Source: Sordaria brevicollis
Lineage: Eukaryota; Ascomycota; Sordariomycetes; Sordariales; Sordariaceae
Assembly (NCBI GenBank): GCA_033439795.1
Contig: JAUTDP010000003.1
Span: forward strand, 1,860,001 to 1,924,000
Direction of reading: 5' to 3'
DNA: 64,000 nucleotides
The notes beneath the pieces are model-generated. The model searched no databases. It saw only the letters and a program-made list of their open reading frames with translations, and was not told the DNA's origin. The position numbers were made by a program, and so were the translations under genes. Below, in pieces: positions 13,550 to 25,297 of this stretch. Numbering within the stretch: the first letter of the stretch is position 1; each line of letters opens with the position of its first letter.

Positions 13550-16500
13550 AACCCTCTAAATTTAATATTTTCGATTATATCGGTTAAAAACCCGAGGGAG
13601 AGACCGCTATTAAGAAGAAGGTTCGTTTTAAAAAGCTATTTAATATTATAATTAAGTACAGTTTTTATTATAAACGCGATTATTACGATTATATAATTGA
13701 GAAAAACGATTAGCGTATAAATTTGAAAGTAATTTTTAATTTAAGGATTAAAAAAATTTAATTGAATTTATAAATGACCGAAACCGTTGGAAATCTATAC
13801 CGCGAAATTAATTTTACTAAATACTCTAATATTTACGAATAGTACGATAATTTTACTAAAATTGTATATTTTAACGATCGAGAAATTAAGAAATAAATTA
13901 AAGCCTAATTAATTTCTATTTTACGTTTAGGCTGTATTATTAAAAATTAAATTATTTAATCGTTTTATTAAGAATAGGTTATAATTTTATACGAAGCCTG
14001 CGGGGTCTTTGGATTTAATGACCTAAATATTTAGTTTATAAAATTCAATTATATAATTAAGGGAAGTCTTTTCTCTTTATAGGTAAATATATATTAGCTT
14101 TAGTATAATAAGGAGTTAGAAAAGGATAATTATATAAAGATAGGATTCTATACCGTTATTAAGGATTTTTATAAAATAATAACGGTAAATCCTATTTAGG
14201 GTAAAGGTTGGTTAACCCCTTTATTAAAAGGTATAATATTTGCGGTTATATTAAATAAAAAGCCCGCTAAGGAGGACGCTTTTAATAACGAAGAAAACCC
14301 TAATACGGATATTAGAAAGGGGTAGGGAGAAGTTATAATATTAGTAAAGAAGAAGGGAAGTAAGAAAAATACGTTTTTTAAATTTATTAATAAAAAACGC
14401 GCTTCCTCCCTTTTTTAATAAATTTGTAAAATAAAACGTCTTATTTATAAGTTTTATAATTAATTCGGTTACGAAATTGAATTATATTACTACGTACGCT
14501 TATAAATTGCTTTCGAAGGTTAGGTAATAAATAAGGATATTAAAAAATATATTGCTGTTAATATAGAGAAGGATAAAAAATTTAAGGAGGCCGTTTTCTA
14601 ATTGCGTAAATAAAGGGAGGACGAATTTAATTAAGAGTAATTCTATAATCGTTTAATAAATAAGAATAATTTCTTAATGCCTATAGATTATTACGTTATA
14701 TACTTACTAAGAGACTTTATAATTTTCAATTTAAATACGATAATTTATATTTTTAATAAAGTTAATTAATTTAAAGATTTTTCCCCTATAAATATAGGCG
14801 ATTATATATAGGCTAGTAATAGTTATATCCTTATCGAAAAGTATAGTATTATAATAATTAGGGTTTAAAATAATGTAGGGTTAAAGGAATTAATCCTCCT
14901 TAACGTTACTTTAATACCGAATATAATTTATAATTTTATTTCCTTAAAATAATTCGAGGATAATTATATTTTCTAGGATTATAAGAATAGGTGCCTATAC
15001 TCTAATTTTACGAATTCCTTAATTTATTATATATATTCTATTAATAAGTAATTTGTATTAGAATATATCCTTTTATTAAAAGATAATACTAATAAATCTT
15101 CTTTTGCGGTATATATTGCTTCTAATTATTTTTAACGGAGGTTATAGGAGGGCGTAACTTTCCGTTAGCACTTTCGATTTGGCTATTTAGGACTAAATAT
15201 ATTTATTAAATTAATTAAATAGGTTTATAGGGTTCGATTTAAAGGTTTAAATTTAATATATTATAAGTTATGTACTATAGCTAAATTAAAGCGCTAGGTG
15301 CGTAGAGAATTTCGCGATTATTTAAAAGGTTTAAAATTGCGTTTCGCTATCGATTTTTTCTCTTATAATAAAATTAAAATACGAAGTAAAGAGTATTTAA
15401 ATTTAATAATAGTTATAAATTAATAATTTAAGTATATTTGGACGTATTATTTAAGTAACCGAAAAGCCGATTTTATATTAATATATTTTTAAAGCCTTTT
15501 TATAGGCTTGTAAATTTAGTATAAAATCCTCCTTCGTATTATAAAATATAATAACGAAATGAATAATAATCGAAAAATTATAACGTAATTAATTAAATAT
15601 AGTATTATAATCGAGCTTTCTATATTTTATATATAAGTGTAAAATAGCGGCGTAGAACGCTTAGGGGGTATAATTAAAATTAAAGCGGCGTTAATATATA
15701 TAAGTACGAATTTACTTAAAGCATTCTAATTAGAAATTATACGTATAGTTGTATATTTTTATAATTTAACGCTTAAGGTAGATTATTATTAAAAGGCTCT
15801 TAAGGAAAGATTCGAATTGTATTATAATTTTAAAAACGGTAATATATTACTAATAAATCCCTCCCTTATAATTATATATTTAAAAGTCTACGGTTATAAA
15901 GTTTTTACCCTTATTACCGCTATTATAAATAATAAAGAAAGGATTAGAAAATTCAAAAAACGTACGTAAATCGGGTATTTAGTCGGCTATTAATTAATAA
16001 ATTAATATAAGGTTTAAAACCCTTATATTAATTAAATTATAATAATACGAAACGTTGTATTTAACGAAGATGAGGTATTTCCGGGTAAAGTTAAAGAAAT
16101 CTATAAATCCCTATAAATTTCCCTTAAAGAATTAACTATATAATTAAAAACCCTTTATAATATAAATACTGCTGAAGTAAATTAGTTAGAATTGCCGTAA
16201 GCTTTCCCGACGTTTAGTTTTATAATTATAAATTTCCCGACCGACGCGAACGAAGCGATCGATACAATTAATATTTTAGAAGAGGGGAAATAAAAGGAGG
16301 AGGTAATTATAGAATTATTAAGGGATTAGTACTAAATATAAATAGGTTAAATCCTATTAAATTAATATTACGAATTAATAAGCTAATTCCTATTATAAAT
16401 ATAGGGGTTAGAGATTTTAACCGAATTTTTAGAAAAATTAGCTTTAATACCTTTATAATTAATTACTAATTTTTAGAATACGGTTATAAACCTAAAGGAT

Positions 16501-18350
16501 AAGGGGTATTATTTTATATCCCTAACCCTAAATAAAATACCGGTATCGTTCTTAGTTAATAAATTTTTAAAGTTTAACGAGGATTTATAATTAATTATAA
16601 ATTAGTACTTTAATTGGGCCGTATTTTTCTTGACTGGACGGGGTAATTGTCCTATAAATCTCTAGGGAGATTAGGTCGTCGATTAGGGTTTTTTAAAAAA
16701 GATATAAGAAAAAGGTATTAAAATCGATCCTAATTATAACCCTAAATTAAAATTAATAAGGGAGAAGGTCGACCGGTTATAGAGGTAAGGATTCCTAAAA
16801 ACCTTCTATCGATTTAATTTCCTACTATTTTTAAAATATTATTAAGCGTTTAATTTTTATCTTATAGGGGAATTGTTCAAAGTTATAGAGAAGGAGTATT
16901 TAGTTAAATATAATAAAATAAAATCCTAAGAATAGGTAAATATTAAAGATATAAATAGGAAGGAGATTTTAAAATTATAATAAGTTTACGTTTATAAATT
17001 TAATTAAAACGGTAGATTTTAAAAGTATAAAGTTTATTTAATAGTACGAAGAAATTAATAAATTAAAGATGGAATTTGCAAAATTTATGCAATTATGTTA
17101 GTAATTAAGTCCTTCCGTATTTTTATAGCAATTATAGCCTATTTTAACCTAAATTTAATTTAGTACGACGTTAAAAATACCTTTATTAATATCCTATTAA
17201 ATAAATTAATTTATATACGAATTCTTTCTAAGTATTAAAGGAAGGGTTAAATAGTCTAATTACTTCGAACGTTATACGGGCTATGTAAATTATTACTCCT
17301 ATAATAATAAGAATTTATTAAAACCCTTATAGCTATAGGTATATCCTTTATCCCTTTTGAGCTTAATATTTTAATTAAGGATAACGTATTCCTCTTCTTT
17401 TATATTAATAATATTATAGTCGCTTATTTAAATAAAGATAAGGAAGTAGTTATAATTAAAGGGGTAATTATTACCCTTAAGAAGAAATATTAATTAATTG
17501 GCGGAGAGGAATTGAAATAATTCCTAGGAATTAAAATTATTCGTAATTATAAAAAATGGTTAATTTGGCTATTATAGCGCGATTATATTAATAAAATTAT
17601 AAATAAAATTAAAGGGATAAAGAGATTCTTCTAAACCCCTATAGTTAAGGAGGAGCTAATCCCCTACGAAGATAAAGTACTACTATACGAAATTACCGTC
17701 TACTAAATTAAAATTAGTTTTATCTTTTATATTATTATTATTACGCGCCTAAATATTATTTTCCTTATTTTTAAATTAATTTATTTCAATTCGAACCTTA
17801 GTCCGATATACTATAGGGTTGCAAATTGCATCCTTTTATATTTATTATTAACCTAAGACTACGCTTTCTAATTAAATAGACTAAATTGTTAAGATTTTTA
17901 TATAATAATTAATTCCTCCTTCGTAAATAATTCCTTTAACCGTAAAAGCTCCTAAGCGTTTATTTTAAAGCTTTTAGGCGCAACCGTAAATTAGCGAACT
18001 AATAAGTAAAATATAATAATTACCTCTTTTATAGAGGTAGAATTATTATCTTTAAACTAGGGCGTTAAAGAAGCTATTTACGCCCGCCGTTTATTTAACG
18101 AATTAACGGTAGGATTCGATTAGGAAGTTACGCTTATAAATTATAATAATAAATAAATAATTTACTTTATTATTAAAGAGGGTATATACTTAATAATTAA
18201 ATTAAAGTACGTAGATATTTATAAATATTAATTATATTAAATATAGGAAAAGAAATTTATCGACGTTATTTATATCCCGATTAAGGAATAAATCGCCGAC
18301 GGCTTTACGAAGAGTTTCGGGCTTATAAATTATTACGTATCGATAAAGTA
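13550..18350 (+). pseudogene. Copia gag-pol polyprotein (RIP-disrupted)
   Basis: Stop-tolerant plus-strand translation gives Ty1/copia domains in order. The gag-pre-integrase region is at about 15150-15320 (FGYLGLNIFIKLIK), with an integrase-like segment following. The RVT_2 reverse transcriptase is at about 17100-17350, with IAIIAYFNLNL, YDVKNTFINILL and LRTLYGLCK matching the copia AYDVxxAFLxxxL...LxxxLYGLxQ pattern. Copia RNase H is at about 18010-18110 (TSFIEVELLSLN then VKEAIYARRLFNEL). Stops replace Gln and Trp codons throughout. The gag part before 15100 is read less securely. Confidence 0.85.
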
Positions 18351-18656
18351 ATTAGGATTCGTAGAATTCTAGCGGCTACCGATTAAGCTACTAGAAATTA
18401 CGAACGCGTTTATTACAGTAAAGATGCCTAGAAGGGTAATAGATTTAAAGGATAAGGATTAGAAAGAGTTAGAGGATAAAGAGGTTATAGATAGATTAGA
18501 TAGGAGACTTTATAATTTATTTGAAAGTTAATATAATAAATAAAGACTCTAGGGAAATACTATTATATTAAGAATAAAGGTATAAAATTTTTAGAGGATT
18601 ATAGGGCATTTCTAGGTAGATTTAGTACTAATCTATAGTATAAATTTAAGGGGGTG

Positions 18657-18837
18657 TATTATAATATTGGGTGGTTGGCCTATAGGGATAATAGGAGTAT
18701 ACGTAACCTAAATAACCGAAGTCTGGAGTTTAAGGGATTTTTATATAGTAGCCAGAGATCTGCACGTCTGCAGAGTCTTATATAGTTATATACAATCAAG
18801 CCTTCTTTGCTCCCCCAATATTGTCACCATTGTAACA
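18657..18837 (+). repeat. 3' LTR of copia element
   Basis: Starts TATTATAATATTGGG (RIP form of the 5' LTR start) and ends TGTAACA. The first ~90 bases are RIP-mutated and the last ~90 are not, the mirror image of the 5' LTR. It is followed by the CCTCC target duplication. Confidence 0.93.
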
Positions 18838-18842
18838 CCTCC

Positions 18843-19849
18843 TTTCAAGATGACTATGAATGCGAAAGATAGCCAGCTGACCATGACCTAACATAGATAT
18901 TCATGTCTGCCAACTGTCTCCCCTTCCGCCTCATGTTGCTCTTCTGTCGAGGACGACATGACTAGCAAAACACGACAGTCAGCACTTTGTTTGAGAGACA
19001 GCATGTGGATAAGACGGCCCGTCCCGGCACTAGTGCCTGTCAACGGCCAAAGCCGCTGAAAGTCAGGGGACCAGGGTTCGTCTTTCACGGGCAACATTCA
19101 TCATGAACTTTGAACTCAATCTTCCAGGTCCTTTCGGCTTTCGTCCACGCTTTCTGGAATGGCCTCCGGAGAGGTTCGAAATTTTTGAACATCATCAACT
19201 GATCTTTTCTTGAACCGGTTCGAATTGGCTCATCGGATCGACAGCCCCCTTGCAACCCCTCATTTCTATCCAGCGTTCGTCGCGGCAGACACTCAGTATC
19301 AAGACAAGCCGGACCGGAGTGCAACATTCCACGCCGTGTGTAGTATCATCGGCAAATTTTGCTTCAACCGCCAGGGAAAGTACAGGCGGAATAAGCCCCG
19401 GCCGCAACCATGTCACGGCACCCGGCGTCAAAGAATGTAGGGTTTTACGGGGTTCGCTACCCGTTGAGGAAAGTTGAGTGGTAGTGTGGTGTCTTGAACA
19501 CAACCCAAGGTCCACCGCAAGTTTTTGATACCACGCTTGGGTGCATCTAGCATAGTGCACAGAGAGCCGTTGACTGGGGCTCCACGTTGATCGCACTGGC
19601 TTGATGGAACACGAGTCAATCATGCTCTGCGCTCCCCTGGCCGAGATGCTCCTCAGTTACAAGGAACTGAGACGAAGGATACTTCTTTGCACAAGCTATC
19701 AAACCGACGATGGATGGCAAGCTTTTCTGTGCCAGTGAGCGTTTGGCTCGACATCACGTCTGATCTCAAGGCCTATATCAATGGCTCCCCTTCACCCATT
19801 TCTCGAGCTCTGAAGTCAGATCATCTGAGCAACTACATCCTCAACCACC
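18843..19849. other. Intergenic region upstream of the P450 gene
   Basis: Normal-composition DNA between the copia element and the P450 start. Overlapping open frames of 60-142 codons on both strands lack coding character or known motifs. I see no gene. It presumably contains the P450 promoter, but no clear TATA box or operator stands out. Confidence 0.5.
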
Positions 19850-21630
19850 ATGGCCCTCTCTGAGCTTTTTGTGGCCCTCCCGTTGGTCTCCAGCGGGGTG
19901 CCCATTTCTCAGATTATTGCCATCTACCTTGCCTTTGGCTTTGTTTCTTGGTACTTCATTACTTCCCTCACAGCTTGGTACCGTCTCAAGGACTTCCCTG
20001 GTCCCCCTACCACCGGCTTTTCCAACATCTGGTCTGCTAAAGCTGTCTGGACCGGCCAGACTCACAAGATCTTTCCCCAAGCTCAGGAGAAATACGGGCC
20101 CCTTACTCGAATTGGACCCAACAGTCTACTCGTTGCTGATGCCGCTGCCGCTGCCAATATGAACACCGTACGCGGCTCGTACACTCGGTCCGCAGATTGG
20201 TACCTGGCCGCTCGGCTCGACCCCTGGGATACCACCATTGTCTCGGAAACCGACTCGGCTGTCCATAGTGAGCGCAAGACAAAGCTCTACGGAGGCTTTA
20301 ACGGCAAGGGCGAGATGGACATGGAGAAGGACATCAATGTGGTCATTTCTAACGCTCTCGAGCTTGTTCGCACCAAGTATATGCACACTGCCACTTCTGG
20401 ACCCAAGCCCTACCTGGATTTTACCCACCTTTCTCGATACATGGCCGTCGACTCAATCACTCTAGTTGGTTTCGGCCAGGCCTGGAATAATGTTGGCGAG
20501 GAAAAGGATCACTATAGCTGGCTCCATACATTGGACCGCTCAATTAGGCTCCTGCTTACCCTTTCTTACCTTCCCCATGTCAGCAGGATCCTGTTCTGGA
20601 AGCCCATAATGTCACTTATCGCTCCGAAGCCAACCGATAAGGGAGGTATGGGCCTTATTCTTGGGTCAGTACAAATCAGCCCGTGAGACTGCGTTAACGG
20701 CCATTTGCTAAGTACCATTTCAGCGTTATCAAGAAGGAGGTTGCGAGACGCTTCAAAGATGGCCAAGCACATGGTACGCCAGTGAGGTCTGTCGTTGGCC
20801 ACACCAACATGCTTGTGAGTTCTCTGATTAAAGCGACGGGATTCCTGATTCCTCCTCGGCACCTCGCCCGCTAACGACTCGATGCACAGGATGAATGGGT
20901 CAAGACCGGTATGACTCAAAGGTCGATTGAACTGGAAGTCACTACGCAACTTTCCGCCGGCACCGACACCACCTCCTCCGCCATGCAAGGCACCATGCTG
21001 TGGCTTCTCTCCACGCCCTCCGCCTACGCCCGCCTCAAGGCCGAAATCGCTCTCGCTATCCGCGAAGGCCGCATCTCGTCGCCCATCACCCACGAGGAAG
21101 CTCGCAAGCTGCCCTACCTCCAAGCCGTCCTCAACGAAGGTCTACGCATGATGCCCCCGGTCATGTGCGGCTTTCCCCGCTCTGTACCTCCTGAGGGTGA
21201 CATGGTCTGTGGCAGATTCGTACCTGGAGGCACGGACTTGCATATCAACTACATCGGCATGCTGCAAGACAAGAGGATTTTCGGCCACGATGCCCATCTG
21301 TTTCGGCCGGAGAGGTACCTGGAAGGCGACGAGGAGCATCGCAATATGATGTTCAAGACTACCGACTTGGCTTTCTCGACTGGAAGGTGGAAGTGCTTGG
21401 GACAGAAGATGGCTTGGATGCAGCTGGAAAAGGTTTTTGTTGAGGTGAGTTTACCAATCAAGAGTCGAGTGATGGTATGACGCGTGCCTTGAAGCTGACG
21501 GTGATGACAGTTCTTGAGAAACTTTGATCTGCAGATCCCGAATCCGCACACTCCCTGCACGTTGAGGGCGTATTGCCTCCCAGAGATGGATGACTTCATG
21601 ATTAGAGTCACGGAGGCGAAGATGGAGTAG
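19850..21630 (+). CDS. Cytochrome P450 monooxygenase (four exons)
   Basis: Exons 19850-20664, 20724-20814, 20890-21444 and 21511-21630 join in frame to 526 residues, a normal P450 length. Introns are 59, 75 and 66 nt with GTCAGT/GTGAGT donors and CAG acceptors. An N-terminal membrane anchor (about residues 20-40) and a Pro-rich FPGPP hinge place it on the endoplasmic reticulum. The I-helix AGTDTT (325-330), K-helix ExxR (Glu385, Arg388) and heme loop FSTGRWKCLG with Cys471 as heme ligand are all intact. It should insert one oxygen atom into a substrate using electrons from NADPH-P450 reductase. The N-terminal half (DFPGPPTTGFSN, YGPLTRIGPNSLLV) resembles the pisatin-demethylase-like fungal P450s. 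The substrate is unknown. It stands alone, without neighbouring pathway genes. The first donor (GTCAGT) is non-consensus and is the least certain join. Confidence 0.9.
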
Positions 21631-22121
21631 AGGTTTGTGTGTTGTGGGAAAGATTATTGAGGATTAAACATTAGAGGTTCGGTGTTCTAGCACCAATAAC
21701 ATCAGCCATCATCCATCACAACCATGATCCCCCATCCTTCCAGTTATACCGTTCCTCGTTCGTTATTATTGTCCAAAGAGGTCATTGCCCCCTCATTACT
21801 TTCTTTCGTAAAACGTCAAGCATCATTCATCAGCCCTCAACCATCCAGATAACCAGATCTTCGTCCTCATTACCCATTACCCACGTCCTTCTTCCTTCAA
21901 TCCTTGCCAGTCGCCTCAACATCATTACCTACCACAGAAGCTCTCAGCCCACCATTACTTCCAAGCACGAAGCGCCAAACATTATTCATCAGTCGTTCCG
22001 CCATCCATTCTTGCCTGTTCCTCCCAATCCCTTCGTCTTTACACCTCCAAGTCAAATCACATGCCTGCTCTTCATATGAGAGACTCAGCAGAGCATCCTT
22101 CCTGACGCACATCTTTCCCAT
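21631..22121. other. Convergent intergenic region
   Basis: Lies between the 3' ends of the P450 gene and the minus-strand membrane-protein gene. C/T-rich, with short imperfect repeats (CATCATTCATCAGY near 21820 and 21980). No gene is supported. Confidence 0.5.
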
Positions 22122-23270
22122 CTAGACCTCTTCACCCCTCCTTTCGTTCCTTCTCCTGATCTTCCTCTCCCTCCAATAGCTCGGCGAACACTTCCTCCAC
22201 CAAGTCAGCCCACAGGTTAACATAAGGATAACATGCACCGAACTATATCCCAGTCAGTCAGTCAGTTAAGTCCGTCAGTTAGTCAGCAATTTACATCCCC
22301 ACATTCACCAAAATCCCGTTAAGGGTTGTCAAAAAAAAGAGAAAAAGAAAAAAAAAAACCGTCAAACTTACAACACCGCAACCTCAATATGCCCCGCCAA
22401 AAGGCTGTCAAACGTCCAAGCGTCCCCATTCTCGTTGTAAGGGCCCCAACACATTGCCCAAAACGCCCACCAACACACGCCCGCCGCTATCACATCTCCC
22501 AGGATCCAACTCACCACCATTCCCCTTGCCATTGGCACCTCCTGTCCACCATGTTGTCCCAATAATCCCTTTGCCCGGACACCACCACAAATACCGGGGT
22601 AATACATCCCCCACTTCAACGCCACCCAGATGATCACCCCGTTAAACAAGAACCCGTAGCTGGTGGCTACGTACCCGCCGCTCCACTTCACGTCGTAGCC
22701 GTAACCGCCCTTGTCGCTGGATGGGTGGTCGGTGGTGATGGCGATGTAGAGGAGGGTGGATAGTTGGGTGAGGAAGAGGATAAGCCGGATGAGGAGGGGG
22801 GGGAGGTGGTGGCGGAGGTTTTGGCGCCAGGTGGTTCTACTACTGTGGGGAATGGGGTTGGGGTTGGGGTTGGAGGAGGACGGGTGGTTGCCGCAGGTGC
22901 AGGTGCAGGTGCAGGTGCAGGTGCAGGTGCAGGTTTGGATGTGGTAGGAGGGTGGGAGGGGGTCGATGGTGGAAGGGCGAGGATGATGATCTGAGGCGGT
23001 GGTGTGGATTGCTCCGGGGCAAGGGAGGGAGGTGGATGGCCGGGGAGGAGGGGGGATGGTAGAGGTGGAGAAGGGGTAGGCGGGCGGTCCATTTTGGTGG
23101 AGGGATTGGGAAGTTGAGGATTCGCCGGAGACGCGGTTGAGGTCGTCGAATATATGGGTTTGGGGGGAGAGATGTTTCTTGTCGGTGGGAGGTGGCGGTT
23201 GTGTGTCGCCGGGTGCGTAGTCGGGTGGTGCCGATGTGAGCTCGGTGAGGGGTATGTCGGTGCCTGCCAT
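22122..23270 (-). CDS. Multi-pass membrane protein, array member A
   Basis: Two exons, 23270-22372 and 22242-22122, joined by a phase-2 intron (donor GTAAGT, acceptor ATATAG), give 339 residues. The start is the ATG at 23270 (GCAATGG context), because the frame open further upstream has no ATG. The N-terminal ~155 residues are Pro/Ser/Thr-rich, probably cytosolic and disordered, and include a (Thr-Cys)7 run. Four hydrophobic segments follow: PPLLIRLILFLTQLSTLL, YGFLFNGVIIWVAL, VVSWILGDVIAAGVCWW, and one spanning the splice junction (EVAV to LMLTCGLTWW). The tail is Arg-rich. A GGYVA motif precedes segment two and a GD-x4-G motif lies in segment three. Members B and C share this layout and the last intron's phase. 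The topology recalls MARVEL-type proteins, but I do not recognise the family and propose no function. Exon 2 rests on paralogue comparison. Confidence 0.65.
22893..22934. repeat. GCAGGT hexanucleotide microsatellite (7 units)
   Basis: Seven perfect 6-bp units inside exon 1 of array member A. On the coding (minus) strand they encode alternating Thr and Cys. Copy number should vary between strains without shifting the frame. Confidence 0.95.
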
Positions 23271-23939
23271 TGCTTCCCGTTGGCTTTGCCGTCTTTTGCT
23301 GTCTTGGTAGCGAGTCAAAGGGGAGGAAGGAATGCGGCTCAAAGATGACAACTGTCAATGGGCTTCACCAAGACTTTAACAGAGCACCAAAATGTTGGTA
23401 ATGGAGAGCCAGATACCGATTGCCAAGTTCAATAGCTCTTCCGGATTTCGCTTTCGGAAAGTTGACAATTCCCGGTGGTTGTCCATCCGGGTCGTTGGAC
23501 GTTGGACGTTGGGTGTCAGCAACAAGTCTCTCAGGTCCGGGTGTGTGGCGCAGTCCCGGCAGTCAATAGCCCGTCCCGTCCGGATTGGGTCTTTGGGTGT
23601 TGCCAGATTTCCAAGACAAGTTCGCCAAGGAAGTTCAACATGTGAAGATGACATGCATGGAACTATGCCCGAACAAGTCACCACATCGGCTTTCAACAAC
23701 CGTTACTGCCTGGTGATGAACAAAGAAAAGATGTCTATTGCATTGTCACAACATAGGTATGTTCCGTCGCAGTTGCCAAACATTCTCTGGGTATCAAACT
23801 CATCATGATTTCATCATCTCGTTGTCGGTTTCGTTGTCGTTATCGGTTTCGTATCAGTCCAGTCATTCTTTCCCTTCTTTCCATCCAATCTGTCGATAGT
23901 GCCCACGAAAGGCACAATGAACTCACCACGCAGGCAAGA
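23271..23939. other. Intergenic region between array members A and B
   Basis: Upstream of member A and downstream of the orphaned last exon of member B. A 138-codon plus-strand frame (23392-23808) has no recognisable domain and is not called. No other feature seen. Confidence 0.45.
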
Positions 23940-24145
23940 TCAACCCCTTCGTCCCCCACCGCAACAAGCGGCACAAGCCTTGAAGCAGTTTCCGATCATG
24001 TTCATGAAATGCGCGATTCTGTTTCCATTCCTTCTGTCAGCACGTTCCCCCTTTCTGTCGCTCCATCAAGTGATTCAGGTCATCACGAAAAGAAGTGAAA
24101 CTTACCCAACACTCAAACACAACCACGCCGCCACCGCCTCATCAT
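23940..24145 (-). pseudogene. Orphaned 3' part of array member B
   Basis: These bases continue member B on the far side of the MITE. Bases 24145-24106 resume the exon in frame directly after the duplicated target (DEAVAAWLCLSV) and stop at a GTAAGT donor in phase 2. A 79-nt final exon, 24018-23940, follows a CAG acceptor and ends in TGA after a Cys/Gly/Arg-rich tail. Members A and C have a phase-2 intron at the same place, and the E-AV-x3-L pattern before it matches member C (EEKAVWVFLEL). Without the MITE these bases would encode the fourth hydrophobic segment. They now lie beyond the stop codon. Confidence 0.6.
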
Positions 24146-24547
24146 CAGCGCCAGAAACAAATCAAATCCACTTGTCAAATATAAACAAATTCAAACAAAC
24201 AAACAAACAAATCGAAGTCTAGATTTGATTTGAGCAAATCAAATTGACCTCTCGATTTGATTTGATTTGATTTGCCGATTTATCCGCCCTCTTAATCGGT
24301 TGGTAAAGGCCTTTTAGGTAAGAAAAAGTCGTGATATTTCCTCCTCTAAAAATTCCGGGAGGCCGATTTGGTTGAGGGTTAGGGTTATAGGTGAAGAAAA
24401 ATCCGTTTGGTAAGTAGTCAAATATTTTCGAATCAATTCAAATCAAATTAAATTAAATCAAATCTAAATAAATCAAACTTCAGATTTGAGTGGGTCAAAT
24501 CAAATCGAGGTCCCGATTTGATTTGATTTGATTTATTTCTGGCGCTG
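24146..24547. mobile_element. hAT-type MITE inserted in array member B
   Basis: A 402-bp element with 23-bp terminal inverted repeats starting CAGCGCCAGAAA (24146-24168 and 24525-24547, 22 of 23 matching). It is flanked by an 8-bp target duplication, CTCATCAT at 24138-24145 and CTTATCAT at 24548-24555 (one C-to-T difference). Ends starting CAG and 8-bp duplications are typical of hAT elements. The interior carries many GATTTGATTT-like motifs in both orientations and two telomere-like TTAGGG copies near 24378, but no transposase, so it must be mobilised in trans. Confidence 0.85.
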
Positions 24548-25297
24548 CTTATCATCTCTATAAGGCTTCCCATCAAACTTATTCCCAAAACTATTCGGCT
24601 GTCCGCCCTCCCAAGTCCACGGCGCCATATCCGTGAACCCGTACACGCAAATGCCCATGACGGATAAATCGCCAAAAAGGCCGAGGGCGGCACCGCCCGT
24701 GCTGCCGCCGTAATAACCGACGACGATGAGGAGGAGGACGATGAGGTTGACGACTATTGCCATAGTGGTCTTTTTCTCTATCAGTATTTCTATGTCCACT
24801 GCCACGGTAGGTCGGGAAAGCATGAGATCGACTGGAGCACGGGTAGGTAGAGGTAGGTAGGTAAGTGGGTTATAGGGAAGGAAACGAAAGGAAAAAGCAC
24901 TTACAGCGACATAACCCCCCTCGTAATTCTCATCATCCCTCGCCTCCTTTCTTTCCTCGACCCAATGTGTATGCACATATCTCACATACGCCAGGACGGC
25001 TATCGAAAAGGCTATTAGAAAGCAGCGGGTGATGACGGCGAACTTGTGGTTGCGGATGGCCTTGAGACCGAACTCGCGCGGTTTGCGGTTGCGATGACGC
25101 GGTCTGCCATCGGGGCTGTTTTCTTCGATGTCGAGGGGGACGAGGGTGTTGACGGATGTGGAGGGCTTGACTTGCTGTTCACCTGGGGCTGGACCGGTGG
25201 TTGCACTGGCTGGGACGGTTGGAGTTAGGGGGTTGGAGGCGGTATAGAGGTGGTGTTGTCGGGTTGGATGGGAGGGGTTGAGGGTTGGTGTATTCAT
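24533..25297 (-). CDS. Multi-pass membrane protein, array member B (truncated by MITE)
   Basis: Starts at the ATG at 25297. Exon 1 (25297-24905) ends in GGYVA at a GTAAGT donor. Exon 2 (24769-24533) most likely begins after an AAG acceptor, giving 209 residues. The intron is 135 nt, a multiple of three, and open, so an unspliced 254-residue form is also possible. The N-terminal ~75 residues are polar and Pro/Thr-rich, followed by a basic RHRNRKPR stretch. Hydrophobic segments are FAVITRCFLIAFSIAVL, MAIVVNLIVLLLIVVG and GLFGDLSVMGICVYGF. The stop codon and last four residues (QRQK) come from the MITE end at 24533-24547, so the fourth segment seen in A and C is lost. Whether the truncated protein is stable is unknown. 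Confidence 0.6.
   Translation of the reverse strand: MNTPTLNPSHPTRQHHLYTASNPLTPTVPASATTGPAPGEQQVKPSTSVNTLVPLDIEENSPDGRPRHRNRKPREFGLKAIRNHKFAVITRCFLIAFSIAVLAYVRYVHTHWVEERKEARDDENYEGGYVAVSAFSFRFLPYNPLTYLPLPTRAPVDLMLSRPTVAVDIEILIEKKTTMAIVVNLIVLLLIVVGYYGGSTGGAALGLFGDLSVMGICVYGFTDMAPWTWEGGQPNSFGNKFDGKPYRDDKQRQK

Larger units (their letters stand above)
13156..18837 (+). mobile_element. Full-length RIP-mutated Ty1/copia retrotransposon
   Basis: Two 181-bp LTRs (13156-13336 and 18657-18837) bound a RIP-mutated copia gag-pol. The element is flanked by a perfect 5-bp target duplication, CCTCC, at 13151-13155 and 18838-18842. A purine-rich tract (AAGGGGG, about 18649-18654) lies just before the 3' LTR. 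The 5682-bp length fits a complete copia element. Interior CA/TG depletion and many stops make it inactive. The outer ends of both LTRs are almost free of RIP mutations. Confidence 0.93.

Noticed and set aside
19195..19623. Minus-strand frame of 142 codons upstream of the P450
   Set aside because: No recognisable domain, overlapped by equally long frames on the other strand; composition not coding-like.
23271..23351. N-terminal extension of member A by 27 codons
   Set aside because: The open frame there begins with TTG, not ATG; the ATG at 23270 has a good context.
23392..23808. Plus-strand frame of 138 codons between array members A and B
   Set aside because: No recognisable domain; lies in the presumed promoter of member A.
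24376..24388. Telomere-like GGGTTAGGGTTA
   Set aside because: Only two units, inside the MITE; not evidence of a telomere or a chromosome-fusion site.
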